From: an uncultured beta proteobacterium
Lineage (GTDB): Bacteria; Pseudomonadota; Gammaproteobacteria; Burkholderiales; Burkholderiaceae
Assembly: GCA_903918115.1 (NCBI GenBank)
Contig: CAIXDG010000017.1
Location: forward strand, 1 to 39,839
Direction: 5' to 3'
DNA: 39,839 nucleotides
Below the pieces are notes generated by a model, which worked only from the letters and a program-made list of their open reading frames with translations, ran no database searches and was not told the DNA's origin. A program made the position numbers and the translations under genes. Each line of letters opens with the position of its first letter. Position 1 is the stretch's first letter. This document shows positions 7,175-20,388 of this stretch, piece after piece.

Positions 7175-7205
7175 AAATACGCCCTAAATAGGGGATTTAT
7201 TAGTC

Positions 7206-8573
7206 TTAATCGACTGCTTTGACCATATCTTCTACGACCTTCTTGGCATCCCCGAAGACCATCATGGTTTTATCCATGTAGAAGAGCTCGTTGTCGAGGC
7301 CAGCATAGCCTGCCGCCATCGAGCGTTTATTGACAATAATGGTTTTAGCTTTAAATGCTTCCAAAATCGGCATACCAAAAATGGGGCTTCCTGGAGTACG
7401 GGCGGCTGGGTTAACCACATCATTGGCACCCAAAATAAGCACCACATCGGCCTGACCAAAATCGCTATTGATATCTTCCATTTCAAAAACTTGATCGTAG
7501 GGTACTTCAGCTTCGGCTAACAACACATTCATATGGCCAGGCATCCGCCCAGCGACAGGATGAATGGCGTATTTAACCGTAACCCCATGATGGGTGAGTT
7601 TTTCAGTCAACTCTTTCAGCGCGTGTTGAGCACGGGCCACAGCTAGACCATAACCCGGCACGATGATGACGGTATCAGCATTACTCATTAAAAAGGCTGC
7701 ATCTTCTGGTGAGCCCGTTTTATAGTTTTTAGGGGCACCATCATCATCGCCACTTGCTGATACTTCGGCACCAAAGCCGCCGAGCAAGACCGCTAAGATT
7801 GAGCGGTTCATTGCCTTACACATAATGTAAGACAGAATTGCGCCCGATGAACCAACACAAGCACCGGCAATGATCAGCACGGGATTATTTAGCGTAAAGC
7901 CAATACCTGCAGCAGCCCAACCTGAATAACTATTCAGCATCGAAACCACAACTGGCATATCAGCGCCACCAATAGGAATGATGAGTGTCACACCCAACAC
8001 TAAAGCAATGCCGCACATGATTAAGAAAGCGCTATGACTATCAAATAGATAGTAAGCAATACCGCCACCCAGCATTGATAATGCTAAAACTAAGTTAAGT
8101 AAGTGCTGACCACTAAAGGTGACAGGTTTACCGCTGACTTTGCCGGAAAGTTTGCCAAAGGCAACGATAGAGGCAGTAAAAGTAATTGCACCAATAAATG
8201 CGCCAATAAATAATTCAATTTTTTGTGCGCCAGTATGTTCTTGACCCACATGCAAGACAGCAGCAATCGCAATTAAGACTGCTGATAAGCCGACAAACGA
8301 ATGCATGAGTGCTACGAGCTCAGGCATTTTCGTCATTTGTACGCGTTTGGCTGCAAGCGTACCAATGATGGCCCCACCAATAATTGCTGCGCCAATTAAC
8401 CAAAAGACTGGCTTAAAGTCGGGCAAGAAAAAGGTAGTAACAACGGCCAAAAGCATGCCGATCATGCCGTAGGTATTTCCTTGACGTGAGGTCGTTGGCG
8501 ATGAGAGTCCGCGCAGCGCAAGGATGAATAAAATGGAGGAAACGAGGTAAGAGAGGGCGGTGATATTTGACAT
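7206..8573 (-). CDS. pntB: NAD(P) transhydrogenase subunit beta
   Basis: The beta subunit of proton-translocating transhydrogenase, which uses the proton gradient to drive hydride transfer from NADH to NADP+. At 455 residues it is a normal length. Residues 1-265 are a multi-helix membrane domain (SYLVSSILFILALRGL, LALSMLGGGIAYYL). The C-terminal 180 residues are the NADP-binding domain III, with IIVPGYGLAVARAQHALKEL, HPVAGRMPGHMNVLLAEA and VLILGANDVVNPAA. It is last in pntAA-pntAB-pntB, 11 bases after pntAB. Together with glcDEF and the dioxygenase cluster it points to an NADPH-demanding oxidative lifestyle, but that link is only suggestive. Confidence 0.97.
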   Translation of the reverse strand: MSNITALSYLVSSILFILALRGLSSPTTSRQGNTYGMIGMLLAVVTTFFLPDFKPVFWLIGAAIIGGAIIGTLAAKRVQMTKMPELVALMHSFVGLSAVLIAIAAVLHVGQEHTGAQKIELFIGAFIGAITFTASIVAFGKLSGKVSGKPVTFSGQHLLNLVLALSMLGGGIAYYLFDSHSAFLIMCGIALVLGVTLIIPIGGADMPVVVSMLNSYSGWAAAGIGFTLNNPVLIIAGACVGSSGAILSYIMCKAMNRSILAVLLGGFGAEVSASGDDDGAPKNYKTGSPEDAAFLMSNADTVIIVPGYGLAVARAQHALKELTEKLTHHGVTVKYAIHPVAGRMPGHMNVLLAEAEVPYDQVFEMEDINSDFGQADVVLILGANDVVNPAARTPGSPIFGMPILEAFKAKTIIVNKRSMAAGYAGLDNELFYMDKTMMVFGDAKKVVEDMVKAVD

Positions 8574-8584
8574 GAATAGGCTCT

Positions 8585-8908
8585 TTATTCGCTCTTAGGG
8601 GTTTTTTTCTTAAACATCTCGAGCATGCGGCGCGTAACCATAAAGCCACCAAAGATATTAATTGATGCTAAAAAAACGGCTACCGCACCAATCAGGCTGG
8701 TAGTCGTGATTTCACTGCCATTGATGACCTCAGTTTGTAAGAGGGCGCCAACAATGATGATTCCAGAAATCGCATTGGTAACCGCCATCAGCGGCGTATG
8801 TAGTGCAGGTGTTACATTCCAGACGACGTGATAGCCAACAAAAATGGCTAAAACAAAAACAGTAATGTTTTGCACAGTGAGAAGGCTTTGGAAAGCAGCT
8901 AAATCCAT
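8585..8908 (-). CDS. pntAB: NAD(P) transhydrogenase subunit alpha part 2 (membrane segment)
   Basis: A 107-residue membrane protein equal to the C-terminal helices of the single-chain E. coli PntA. Three hydrophobic segments are visible ([55 protein letters not shown]) and [18 protein letters not shown] is the family signature. The alpha subunit is split in two, as in Rhodospirillum and many proteobacteria. It is followed by pntB after 11 bases and preceded by pntAA after 18 bases. Confidence 0.96.
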   Translation of the reverse strand: MDLAAFQSLLTVQNITVFVLAIFVGYHVVWNVTPALHTPLMAVTNAISGIIIVGALLQTEVINGSEITTTSLIGAVAVFLASINIFGGFMVTRRMLEMFKKKTPKSE

Positions 8909-8926
8909 GACGAATTCCTTGGAAAA

Positions 8927-10063
8927 TTAATTAGTACGAATAACTTGGCCATCACGACACATGAGACAAGCTGCGACGATATCGTCGTCAGCAGCTGCGG
9001 GTATAACTAATTGCGCCTCAGGGGTGACGATCAGTTTCATAAAATCGAGCACGTTACGCGCATACAGCGAAGACGCATCGGCAGCGACCATACTAGGTAA
9101 ATTGGTATAGCCAATAATTTTGACTCCATGATTGACCACAATTTGATCGGCGCGAGTTAATGGGCAATTGCCCGAACCATTCTCACCCCGGCCTGCAGCT
9201 AGATCAATCACCACTGAGCCCGGCTTCATATTGGCCACGGTATCACTGTGCAACAGCACAGGCGGCTTACGCCCTGGAATTAGCGCGGTAGTGATCACGA
9301 TATCAGCCTGTTGGGCGCGTTCGGCCACTTGTACTGCCTGTCGTTTCATCCACGACTCGGGCATCGGCCGCGCGTAACCGCCAACACCTTTAGCAATTTC
9401 ACGTTCTTCATCGGTTTCAAAAGGGACATCGACAAACTTGGCGCCAAGCGATTCAATTTGTTCTTTAGCCGCTGGGCGAACATCAGAAGCTTCTATGACT
9501 GCACCTAAGCGTTTAGCAGTGGCGATGGCTTGCAGCCCAGCAACACCAGCACCAAGAATCAAAATACGGGCAGCTTTCACTGTGCCAGCAGCGGTCATCA
9601 GCATCGGCATAAAGCGTTGATACTCATTTGCTGCCACGAGCACGGCTTTATACCCAGCAATATTTGCTTGGGAGGACAGGACATCCATGCTTTGGGCACG
9701 AGTAGTGCGGGGCGCCGCTTCGAGTGCGAAGGCGGTAATACCTTGCGCTGCCATAGCAGCAATGCCAGCACTATCAAAGGGATCAAGCATGCCAATTAAA
9801 ACTGAGCCTGACTTTAATTGCTTTAACTCATCCTCTTGGGGTGACCGCACTTTCAGCACAATTTCGGCGCCAAAGGCATCTGCAGCGCTGCCAATGGTGG
9901 CACCAACTGCTTCATAAGCAGAGTCGGGTTGGCTTGCGCCAATACCAGCACCACTTTGGATGACAACTTGATGTCCTTGAGCAGTCAATTTTTTGACGGT
10001 TTCTGGGGTAGCGGCAACCCGAGTTTCTCCAGGTCTAGTTTCCAGCGGCACTCCAATGCGCAT
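8927..10063 (-). CDS. pntAA: NAD(P) transhydrogenase subunit alpha part 1 (NAD-binding)
   Basis: The soluble NAD(H)-binding domain I of the transhydrogenase, 378 residues, related to alanine dehydrogenase. It begins MRIGVPLETRPGETRVAATP and has TRAQSMDVLSSQANIAGYKAV, the nucleotide motif LILGAGVAGLQAIATAKRLGA, and VITTALIPGRKPPVLL. The ATG has a GGAG ribosome site 8 bases upstream. It heads the pnt operon and is divergent from mnmA over about 160 bases, where both promoters should lie; I could not identify a convincing -35/-10 pair for it. Confidence 0.96.
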   Translation of the reverse strand: MRIGVPLETRPGETRVAATPETVKKLTAQGHQVVIQSGAGIGASQPDSAYEAVGATIGSAADAFGAEIVLKVRSPQEDELKQLKSGSVLIGMLDPFDSAGIAAMAAQGITAFALEAAPRTTRAQSMDVLSSQANIAGYKAVLVAANEYQRFMPMLMTAAGTVKAARILILGAGVAGLQAIATAKRLGAVIEASDVRPAAKEQIESLGAKFVDVPFETDEEREIAKGVGGYARPMPESWMKRQAVQVAERAQQADIVITTALIPGRKPPVLLHSDTVANMKPGSVVIDLAAGRGENGSGNCPLTRADQIVVNHGVKIIGYTNLPSMVAADASSLYARNVLDFMKLIVTPEAQLVIPAAADDDIVAACLMCRDGQVIRTN

Positions 10064-10226
10064 GGCTTGTCTCCAAAAGCGAATATTTTAAAAAACTATT
10101 TTAAGTTAGTTGCCAATTGCTTGCTCTCGAGCCTTTTCCTTGGCCTCTGTGATGTCTGTAGAGCGGAATTGGGCGGGGTTTTACAATGGGCTTTTAAAAC
10201 TTAATCTAAATTTTCGCATTTTTTTG

Positions 10227-11360
10227 ATGATGCCAGCCAATTTTTCCGTAAATGCCGCCCTTAGCCAGCCTAAAAGCCAACAAAAAGTCGTGGTGGGGAT
10301 GTCGGGCGGGGTTGATTCTTCGGTAGCTGCCTGGCTTCTCAAACAGCAGGGGTATGAGGTTGTGGGCCTCTTTATGAAAAACTGGGAAGACGATGACGAT
10401 GACCAGTATTGCTCCAGTCGTCAAGATTGGCTGGATGTAGTTTCAGTGGCTGACCTCATTGGCATAGATGTTGAGGCAGTCAATTTTGCCGCTGAGTATC
10501 GTGAGCGGGTATTCGCGGATTTTCTGCGCGAATATGCTGCCGGCCGGACCCCTAACCCCGATGTGTTGTGTAACGCTGAAATTAAATTTAAGGCTTTTTT
10601 AGATCATGCGATGAGTCTTGGGGCAGATTTAATTGCCACTGGACATTACGCCCGCGTCCAAACGAGTAATGGGCAAGTGCAATTATTAAAAGCGCTAGAT
10701 ACGAGCAAAGACCAAAGTTATTTTTTACATCGCTTAACCCAAGCGCAATTAAGTCATGTTTTATTTCCCTTGGGTGAGATGCAGAAGTCGGCTGTGCGGA
10801 CCATCGCCGCAGATATTGGCTTACCTAATGCAACCAAAAAAGATTCAACGGGAATTTGTTTTATTGGCGAACGCCCTTTTCGTGAGTTTTTAAATCGCTA
10901 TCTGCCACGCACGCCCGGTTTAATTTGCTCGACCGATGGCAAGGTCTTAGGCGAGCATATGGGCCTAGCATTTTTTACTTTGGGTCAACGCAAAGGCATT
11001 GGCATTGGCGGTAGTCAAGACGGCTCTGGAGATGCCTGGTATGTAGCCCGTAAAGATATGGCTAGTAATACCCTATACATTGCCCAAGGACACGACCATC
11101 CATGGCTGTTCAGTCGTGATTTAGTAGCGATGGAGGCCAGTTGGGTGGCCGGTAGTGCGCCAAGCGGGTCAAATACCTTGGCGGCAAAAACCCGCTACCG
11201 CCAAGTTGACTCAGCTTGTAGTATGTTGACGACTGGGAATAAATTTGATTTGCACTTTACTGAAAATCAATGGGCAGTTACCCCTGGACAATCGGCCGTG
11301 CTTTATGCTGGCGAGGTGTGCTTAGGCGGGGGAATTATTACGGCGGCGATGTCTCAATAA
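10227..11360 (+). CDS. mnmA: tRNA-specific 2-thiouridylase
   Basis: Adds sulfur at position 2 of the wobble uridine of tRNA-Lys, -Glu and -Gln, in the cytoplasm, with sulfur relayed from IscS/Tus. The ATP PP-loop is [18 protein letters not shown]; the two catalytic cysteines are in [12 protein letters not shown] (about C115) and [13 protein letters not shown] (about C211), and [12 protein letters not shown] is also present. The ORF track begins at 10110, but the added 39 residues look unlike the family and cross the promoter region, so I use the first of two adjacent ATG codons at 10227. Neither ATG has a clear ribosome site. Its 3' end overlaps the convergent GST gene by 23 bases. Confidence 0.95.
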   Translation: MMPANFSVNAALSQPKSQQKVVVGMSGGVDSSVAAWLLKQQGYEVVGLFMKNWEDDDDDQYCSSRQDWLDVVSVADLIGIDVEAVNFAAEYRERVFADFLREYAAGRTPNPDVLCNAEIKFKAFLDHAMSLGADLIATGHYARVQTSNGQVQLLKALDTSKDQSYFLHRLTQAQLSHVLFPLGEMQKSAVRTIAADIGLPNATKKDSTGICFIGERPFREFLNRYLPRTPGLICSTDGKVLGEHMGLAFFTLGQRKGIGIGGSQDGSGDAWYVARKDMASNTLYIAQGHDHPWLFSRDLVAMEASWVAGSAPSGSNTLAAKTRYRQVDSACSMLTTGNKFDLHFTENQWAVTPGQSAVLYAGEVCLGGGIITAAMSQ

Positions 11361-11946
11361 ACGATTGGCGTTGTGCCAATTTTGCATAAAGACGTGCGAG
11401 ATTGGGGTATTGGGTTTGCCATTGCAATTGCGGAAAACGAAACTGTAAATAACCCAAGGCGCAGCCAACTGCAATATCAGCCAAACTAAATTGGTTACCA
11501 CAACACCAGTTCGAGTCACCTAAACCCTTCGACATACTTTGCAAAGCGGTTTGAATTTTAGCCATTTGCCGGGCAATCCAGGCTGCACTTTGCTCGGGGG
11601 CAGGTCGCCAAGTAGCTTCTAGGCGAGCCAAAATTCCCGCATCCAAAATACCGTCAGCTAACGCTTCCCAAGTTTTAACTGCTGCACGTTCACGTCCAGC
11701 CGCGGGAATTAATTTGCTCACTGGACTTAAAGTGTCAACATATTCAACAATGACGCGTGAATCAAACATCGCGCCACCATCTTCCAAAACTAGACAGGGG
11801 ACTTTTCCAAGCGGGTTAATTTCGCTAATTGTCGTTTTCGCATCCCAGACGTTTTCAAGTACATTGTCGACTTCAATTTTCTTTTCGGCAAAAACGATGC
11901 GTACTTTGCGCACATAGGGGCTAGTGAGAGATCCAATAATTTTCAT
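11338..11946 (-). CDS. Glutathione S-transferase family protein
   Basis: A cytosolic GST of about 202 residues. The N-terminal thioredoxin-like domain begins [24 protein letters not shown], with the probable catalytic Ser in TSPYVRKV and glutathione-binding [15 protein letters not shown] and [11 protein letters not shown]. The C-terminal helical domain contains [18 protein letters not shown]. The ORF track starts at a TTG three codons earlier; the ATG at 11946 matches the usual MKIIGS start. It runs antisense into the end of mnmA. The substrate is not predictable; a detoxification or reductase role is likely. Confidence 0.9.
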   Translation of the reverse strand: MKIIGSLTSPYVRKVRIVFAEKKIEVDNVLENVWDAKTTISEINPLGKVPCLVLEDGGAMFDSRVIVEYVDTLSPVSKLIPAAGRERAAVKTWEALADGILDAGILARLEATWRPAPEQSAAWIARQMAKIQTALQSMSKGLGDSNWCCGNQFSLADIAVGCALGYLQFRFPQLQWQTQYPNLARLYAKLAQRQSFIETSPP

Positions 11947-12001
11947 AGTGTGCAAGTATACCGATGCAAAAGAAGCGCGGGCAATCGTTGTTCCTTAATT
12001 A

Positions 12002-12030
12002 TTGAGCCATTTGTACAAACGCATTAAAAT
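12002..12030 (+). promoter_or_regulatory. Candidate sigma-70 promoter for purB-waaA
   Basis: TTGAGC at 12002-12007 is followed after 17 bases by TAAAAT at 12025-12030, four and five matches to consensus. The predicted transcription start near 12037 is about 30 bases before the purB GTG. Upstream is the divergent GST gene. Confidence 0.4.
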
Positions 12031-12056
12031 CAAGCTTTATTGACATCCCTTTATAA

Positions 12057-14842
<2,786 letters not shown>

Positions 14843-14888
14843 CAGGCCAATTACAAGACTAAAGTAATTTCAGCTTAAAGCGCTGGAC

Positions 14889-15860
14889 TTAAACCTTAGC
14901 ACCGTAATTAGGGTCATCTTTACTCGTCTCATCGGGCTTGCGTTCGCCCTTCACTAAGTCTTCACGTTTAACGCCTAGCCACATCGCCAGAGCGGCCGCG
15001 ACAAACACCGAAGAATAAATACCGAACAAAATACCAATGGTGAGTGCGAGCGCAAAATAAAACAGGCTGGGACCACCCAATAGCAACATCGCTAAAACCA
15101 TCATCTCCGTACTGCCATGGGTAATGATGGTTCGACTCATGGTGCTAGTGATGGCGTTATCAATGATTTCACGGGTATTCATTTTGCGATATTTGCGGAA
15201 ATTTTCACGGATACGGTCAAAGATCACGACCGATTCATTTACTGAATATCCCAATACAGCCAAAATTGCAGCTAATACTGACAACGAAAACTCCCACTGG
15301 AAAAACGCAAAGAAGCCCAAAATAATAATAATGTCATGCAAGTTTGCAATGATGCCGGCAACCGCAAATTTCCATTCAAAGCGAAAGGATAAATAAATCA
15401 CAATACCGATCACCACAAAAATTAAGGCTTTCAGACCATCTAACGCAAGTTCACGGCCCACTTGCGGGCCAACGTATTCAACCCGTTGTAATTTAGCGCC
15501 AGTAGTATTGCTTTGTAGTGCTTCCATAACAGCATTACTTTGGATAGCAGAGGAGACAACCTTGCCAGCAGCATCTTTTTGCAGGGGGAGACGAATTAAG
15601 ACGTCACGTGAACTGCCGAAATTTTGAATTTGGGTATCGGTGTAGCCTAGTTTAAAAATATCATTACGAATGGTATCGATGGGCGCAGTTTGGGGGTAAC
15701 TAATTTCCATTACCGTGCCACCCGTAAACTCGACTGAGAGATGTAAGCCTCGCTGCCAAAGAAAAAAAACTGCTGCTAAAAACATCAACAAGGAGATGAT
15801 ATTTAGCGCCAAGGCATGACGCATAAATGGAATGTCTTTACGGATGCGAAAAAATTCCAT
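14889..15860 (-). CDS. secF: Protein translocase subunit SecF
   Basis: Inner-membrane partner of SecD, helping pull exported proteins through SecYEG using the proton gradient. It has 323 residues, the same as E. coli. The first helix (ALNIISLLMFLAAVFFLWQRG) is followed by the periplasmic domain with VEFTGGTVMEISYP and five more helices, including SVLAAILAVLGYSVNESVVIFDRIRENFRK, the family signature. It starts 3 bases after the secD stop. A charged tail (GERKPDETSKDD) ends the protein. Confidence 0.97.
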   Translation of the reverse strand: MEFFRIRKDIPFMRHALALNIISLLMFLAAVFFLWQRGLHLSVEFTGGTVMEISYPQTAPIDTIRNDIFKLGYTDTQIQNFGSSRDVLIRLPLQKDAAGKVVSSAIQSNAVMEALQSNTTGAKLQRVEYVGPQVGRELALDGLKALIFVVIGIVIYLSFRFEWKFAVAGIIANLHDIIIILGFFAFFQWEFSLSVLAAILAVLGYSVNESVVIFDRIRENFRKYRKMNTREIIDNAITSTMSRTIITHGSTEMMVLAMLLLGGPSLFYFALALTIGILFGIYSSVFVAAALAMWLGVKREDLVKGERKPDETSKDDPNYGAKV

Positions 15861-15863
15861 GAC

Positions 15864-17723
15864 CTATTTCTCCTGGGGACGCCAAACTTGGCCAATCGCC
15901 AGTTTTTGCAATTTCTTTTCGCGGCCGTACCAGAGATTCACTAAACCCCGTGAGAAGAAAACCGCAGAAAACATGGAAGTCAGAATGCCTAAACAATGTA
16001 CGATGGCGAAACCTTTGATTGGCCCAGAGCCAAAAGCCAATAGCGCAAGACCAGCAATTAAGGTAGTCACGTTCGAGTCAAGAATAGTGCCCCAGGCCTT
16101 ATTAAAACCAGATGCAATGGCGGTGCTAGGTGGCACACCCTGGCGTAATTCTTCACGAATACGTTCGTTAATTAAGACGTTCGAGTCAATGGCCATACCC
16201 AGTGCCAGGGCCATGGCGGCAATACCAGGCAAAGTGAGGGTGGCTTGTAGCATCGAAAGAACGGCAATGAGCAAAAATAAATTAACCCCGAGAGCGATAA
16301 CCGAGAATAGGCCAAACAGCAAATAGTAGACCATCATGAAAAAAGCGATTGCTGCAAAACCAACGAGCAGTGATTGAAAACCTTTTTCAATATTCTCTGC
16401 GCCTAAGCTTGGACCAATAGTGCGTTCTTCGATAATTTCCATTGGGGCAGCAAGCGAGCCTGCCCGTAATAGCAGAGCTAAATCATTAGCACTCTCGGTA
16501 GTTGATTGGCCGGTGATTTGAAATTTTGAACCAAATTCGCTTTGAATGGTGGCAATTGTGAGCACTTCACCTTTACCTTTTTCAAATAAAATCATCCCCA
16601 TGGGTTTGCCAATGTTATCGCGTGTAACTTCCTGCATTACACGTCCGCCGGCTGCATCAAGCGAAATATTCACTGCCGGACGTTGATTTTGATCAAAGCC
16701 TGCGCTGGCATCAGTAATGCTTTCGCCGCTAAAAATAACGGATTTTTTAAATACCCCTAAACGATTTTCGCCAAAACGAAATACATCCATTCCTGTAGGT
16801 GGGGTTTGGCCAACTGAAATAATTGAGACGCTGGGATCGGCGAGACGTGATTCAAGGGTTGCAGTACGACCAATAATGTCTTTAGCTCGTGCGGTATCTT
16901 GCACACCAGGAAGTTGCACCACAATGCGATCGGCTCCCTGCTGTTGAATGACGGGCTCTTTTACAGCTAATTCGTTGACCCGTTTATTAAGGGTAATAAT
17001 ATTTTGTTTAACCGCATTGTCTTGCACTGCACTAAGGGCGGCTGGTTTGAAACGCCCAGTTAATTTGCTATCGGTTGCGGTTTTCTCTAACTGCCAATCG
17101 AGCTCACTTTGGCTGACATTCAGGAGGGCACGTGCTGCATCTGCTTCGGTCTCGCTGGCAAAATGAATAGCAATGCTGTCGGCATTCCGATCAAGGCCTT
17201 GCTGACGAATATTTTTGTCACGTAATTGGCTGCGAATGTCGTTGGCTAAGGCGACTATTTTTTTCTGTACAGCACCTTGCATATCGACTTGAAGTAAAAA
17301 ATAAACTCCACCCCTTAAGTCAAGACCTAGTGGCATTGGTAAAGCATTCAGCGCATTAAGCCAATGCGGTGTATTTGAAAGCAAATTGAGTGCAACAGTG
17401 AAGCTGGGATCATTGGCATCAGGATTCAATTTTTGCTGGATTAAATCTCGAGCTTGCAATTGAATGTCGGTATTTGCAAAACGGACTTTGACAGAGCCGA
17501 CATTGCCAGTACGCTCAAAAAATAGACCCGTACTAGCTAAATTGCCACTGGCTAAAATTTTCTCAACCCGAGCTTGGGTTTCAAGATCAACCTTAAGTGT
17601 TGGCTTAGCTGCTGAGATTTGTACGGCTGGAGCCTCGCCAAAAAAATTCGGTAATGAGTAGAGTGCGCCAATACATAGCACTACTACTATGACGAGGTAC
17701 TTCCAGAGCGGATAACGATTCAT
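15864..17723 (-). CDS. secD: Protein translocase subunit SecD
   Basis: A six-helix RND-type membrane protein of the Sec accessory complex, 619 residues against 615 in E. coli. The first helix is at about 8-25 (KYLVIVVVLCIGALYSLPNFF), then the large periplasmic domain with LGLDLRGGVYFLLQVDM and DRIVVQLPGVQDTARAKDIIG. The C-terminal membrane half has GPSLGAENIEKGFQSLLVG and ALGMAIDSNVLINERIREELRQG, which carries the proton-relay Asp. It lies between yajC and secF in the conserved operon. Confidence 0.97.
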   Translation of the reverse strand: MNRYPLWKYLVIVVVLCIGALYSLPNFFGEAPAVQISAAKPTLKVDLETQARVEKILASGNLASTGLFFERTGNVGSVKVRFANTDIQLQARDLIQQKLNPDANDPSFTVALNLLSNTPHWLNALNALPMPLGLDLRGGVYFLLQVDMQGAVQKKIVALANDIRSQLRDKNIRQQGLDRNADSIAIHFASETEADAARALLNVSQSELDWQLEKTATDSKLTGRFKPAALSAVQDNAVKQNIITLNKRVNELAVKEPVIQQQGADRIVVQLPGVQDTARAKDIIGRTATLESRLADPSVSIISVGQTPPTGMDVFRFGENRLGVFKKSVIFSGESITDASAGFDQNQRPAVNISLDAAGGRVMQEVTRDNIGKPMGMILFEKGKGEVLTIATIQSEFGSKFQITGQSTTESANDLALLLRAGSLAAPMEIIEERTIGPSLGAENIEKGFQSLLVGFAAIAFFMMVYYLLFGLFSVIALGVNLFLLIAVLSMLQATLTLPGIAAMALALGMAIDSNVLINERIREELRQGVPPSTAIASGFNKAWGTILDSNVTTLIAGLALLAFGSGPIKGFAIVHCLGILTSMFSAVFFSRGLVNLWYGREKKLQKLAIGQVWRPQEK

Positions 17724-17736
17724 CTGAATGGTTAAA

Positions 17737-18063
17737 TTAAACGGATTTCAAAGTACCTTTAGGCAAAACGGTAGTAACCGCACCTTTTTGCATTTGGACT
17801 TCATTACCAGCATTTAATTCTACTGATATGTATTGATCTTTAACGGCAGTAACTTTGCCCAGGAGGCCGCCTGCAGTCACGACTTCATCGCCAACCGCCA
17901 GTGCCTCTAACATGGCACGAGTTTCTTTTTGGCGCTTCATTTGAGGGCGAATCATGACAAAGTAGAGCACCGCAAACATTAAGATGAGAGGCAAAAAGCT
18001 CATTAAGCCACCGCCTTCAGTGCCAAAGCCAGGTATTTGCGCATACGCGTTGCTGATAAACAT
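17737..18063 (-). CDS. yajC: Preprotein translocase subunit YajC
   Basis: A single-span membrane protein of the SecDF-YajC complex, 108 residues from the start chosen here. The ORF track begins 11 codons earlier, but the ATG at 18063 has a strong GGAGG ribosome site and gives MFISNAYAQ, the usual N-terminus. The helix LMSFLPLILMFAVLYFVMIRPQMKRQKE is followed by the cytoplasmic domain (LAVGDEVVTAGGLLGKVTAV). It sits 13 bases upstream of secD and after tgt. Confidence 0.95.
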   Translation of the reverse strand: MFISNAYAQIPGFGTEGGGLMSFLPLILMFAVLYFVMIRPQMKRQKETRAMLEALAVGDEVVTAGGLLGKVTAVKDQYISVELNAGNEVQMQKGAVTTVLPKGTLKSV

Positions 18064-18070
18064 AGTAAAA

Positions 18071-18075
18071 CCTCC
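18071..18075 (-). promoter_or_regulatory. Ribosome binding site fixing the yajC start
   Basis: GGAGG on the minus strand lies 7 bases before the ATG at 18063. It rules out the upstream in-frame start used by the ORF track. Confidence 0.75.
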
Positions 18076-18123
18076 ATTTGGATTGAATAGCCGCAATTCT
18101 AAACTGTGCGGGGATGAAGCCCA

Positions 18124-19299
<1,176 letters not shown>

Positions 19300-20358
19300 T
19301 TAGAGCGGTGGGTTGGCTTGCCGGTGCAGCAGCATAGCATCACCATAACTAAAAAACCGGTAGCGCTGCGCAATTGCATGTTGGTATGCTGCCTGAATCG
19401 GCTGCATCCCAGTAAATGCACTGACCAGCATGAGTAGCGTGGATTTCGGTAGATGAAAGTTCGTGATCAGAGTATCAACCATCCTAAAGGTAAATCCGGG
19501 AGTAATAAAGAGTTTGGTTTCTCCGCTGCTAGCGCCACTAAGCGCATAACTTTCTAGGGCCCGTAAAGTGGTTGTACCTACTGCGATGACTCGCTTTCCC
19601 TGAAGCTGTGTATGCTTAATTTGGGTAATGATTTCAGGTGGAATGGAATAATATTCTGCGTGCATGATATGTTGCGCTAAATTTTCCTGTCTCACCGGTG
19701 TAAAAGTACCGCCACCGACATGGAGTGTGAGCGTATTAATTTGTACCCCTTTATCCCGGCATTGTTTTAGAAGCGCTTCATCAAAATGCAAACCTGCCGT
19801 AGGGGCAGCGACGGCGCCTGGATTTTTTGCAACCACAGTCTGATAGCGCTCAACATCTACCTCATCCGGTCGATGAGTGATGTAGGGAGGTAAAGGGGGT
19901 TCGCCAAATTGCGGGAGTAAATGGAAAACATCTGCGGGAAATTGAATTTCATAAAAGGGCGCAGCATGTGCGTTCACGACTACTTCAATTGCATGAGATT
20001 CTGGCCCATCCATGAGGGGGTGCAAAATTAACCGTGCGCCAATTTGCGGATTTTTTGAAGCCCGAATCTGTACCAGTGCGGTATTTTCACCAGTGATGCG
20101 CTCGATTAGGAGTTCAATTTTGCCCCCACTAGGCTTATGGCCATAAATACGCGCTGGAATTACCCGCGTGTCATTCAGGATGAGGAGATCTCCTGGCTCG
20201 AGCAGCGTAATAAGATCGCGGAATTGTCGATCCTGTAGGCGAGTTAGACCATCAGGCGTAGTAATTACCTCAAGAAGCCGACTATCTGACCGTTCCGCAA
20301 GCGGAAACTGGGCAATTAGTTCGGGCGGTAGGTCGTAATTGAAATCAGCAAGGTGCAT
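19300..20358 (-). CDS. queA: S-adenosylmethionine:tRNA ribosyltransferase-isomerase
   Basis: Moves the ribosyl part of S-adenosylmethionine onto preQ1 in tRNA, giving epoxyqueuosine, the step after Tgt. It has 352 residues against 356 in E. coli. It begins [20 protein letters not shown] and shows [47 protein letters not shown] and [20 protein letters not shown], all family signatures. It heads the queA-tgt-yajC-secD-secF set and is divergent from recG across only 30 bases; TAGAAT on the minus strand near 20380-20385 may be its -10. Confidence 0.97.
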   Translation of the reverse strand: MHLADFNYDLPPELIAQFPLAERSDSRLLEVITTPDGLTRLQDRQFRDLITLLEPGDLLILNDTRVIPARIYGHKPSGGKIELLIERITGENTALVQIRASKNPQIGARLILHPLMDGPESHAIEVVVNAHAAPFYEIQFPADVFHLLPQFGEPPLPPYITHRPDEVDVERYQTVVAKNPGAVAAPTAGLHFDEALLKQCRDKGVQINTLTLHVGGGTFTPVRQENLAQHIMHAEYYSIPPEIITQIKHTQLQGKRVIAVGTTTLRALESYALSGASSGETKLFITPGFTFRMVDTLITNFHLPKSTLLMLVSAFTGMQPIQAAYQHAIAQRYRFFSYGDAMLLHRQANPPL

Positions 20359-20388
20359 AGCGTTACCATCGGAGATTGGATTCTAACC

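Noticed and set aside
10110-10226. N-terminal extension of MnmA in the ORF track
   Set aside because: The 39 extra residues do not resemble MnmA and occupy the divergent promoter region with pntAA; the adjacent ATG pair at 10227/10230 fits the family.
14849-14869. AATTAC...GTAATT stem between waaA and secF as a terminator
   Set aside because: It is only six AT-rich pairs with a 9-base loop and no U run; too weak to call.
20353-20388. Upstream GTG start of RecG
   Set aside because: It overlaps the queA start codon on the other strand, and the ATG at 20389 gives the normal length.
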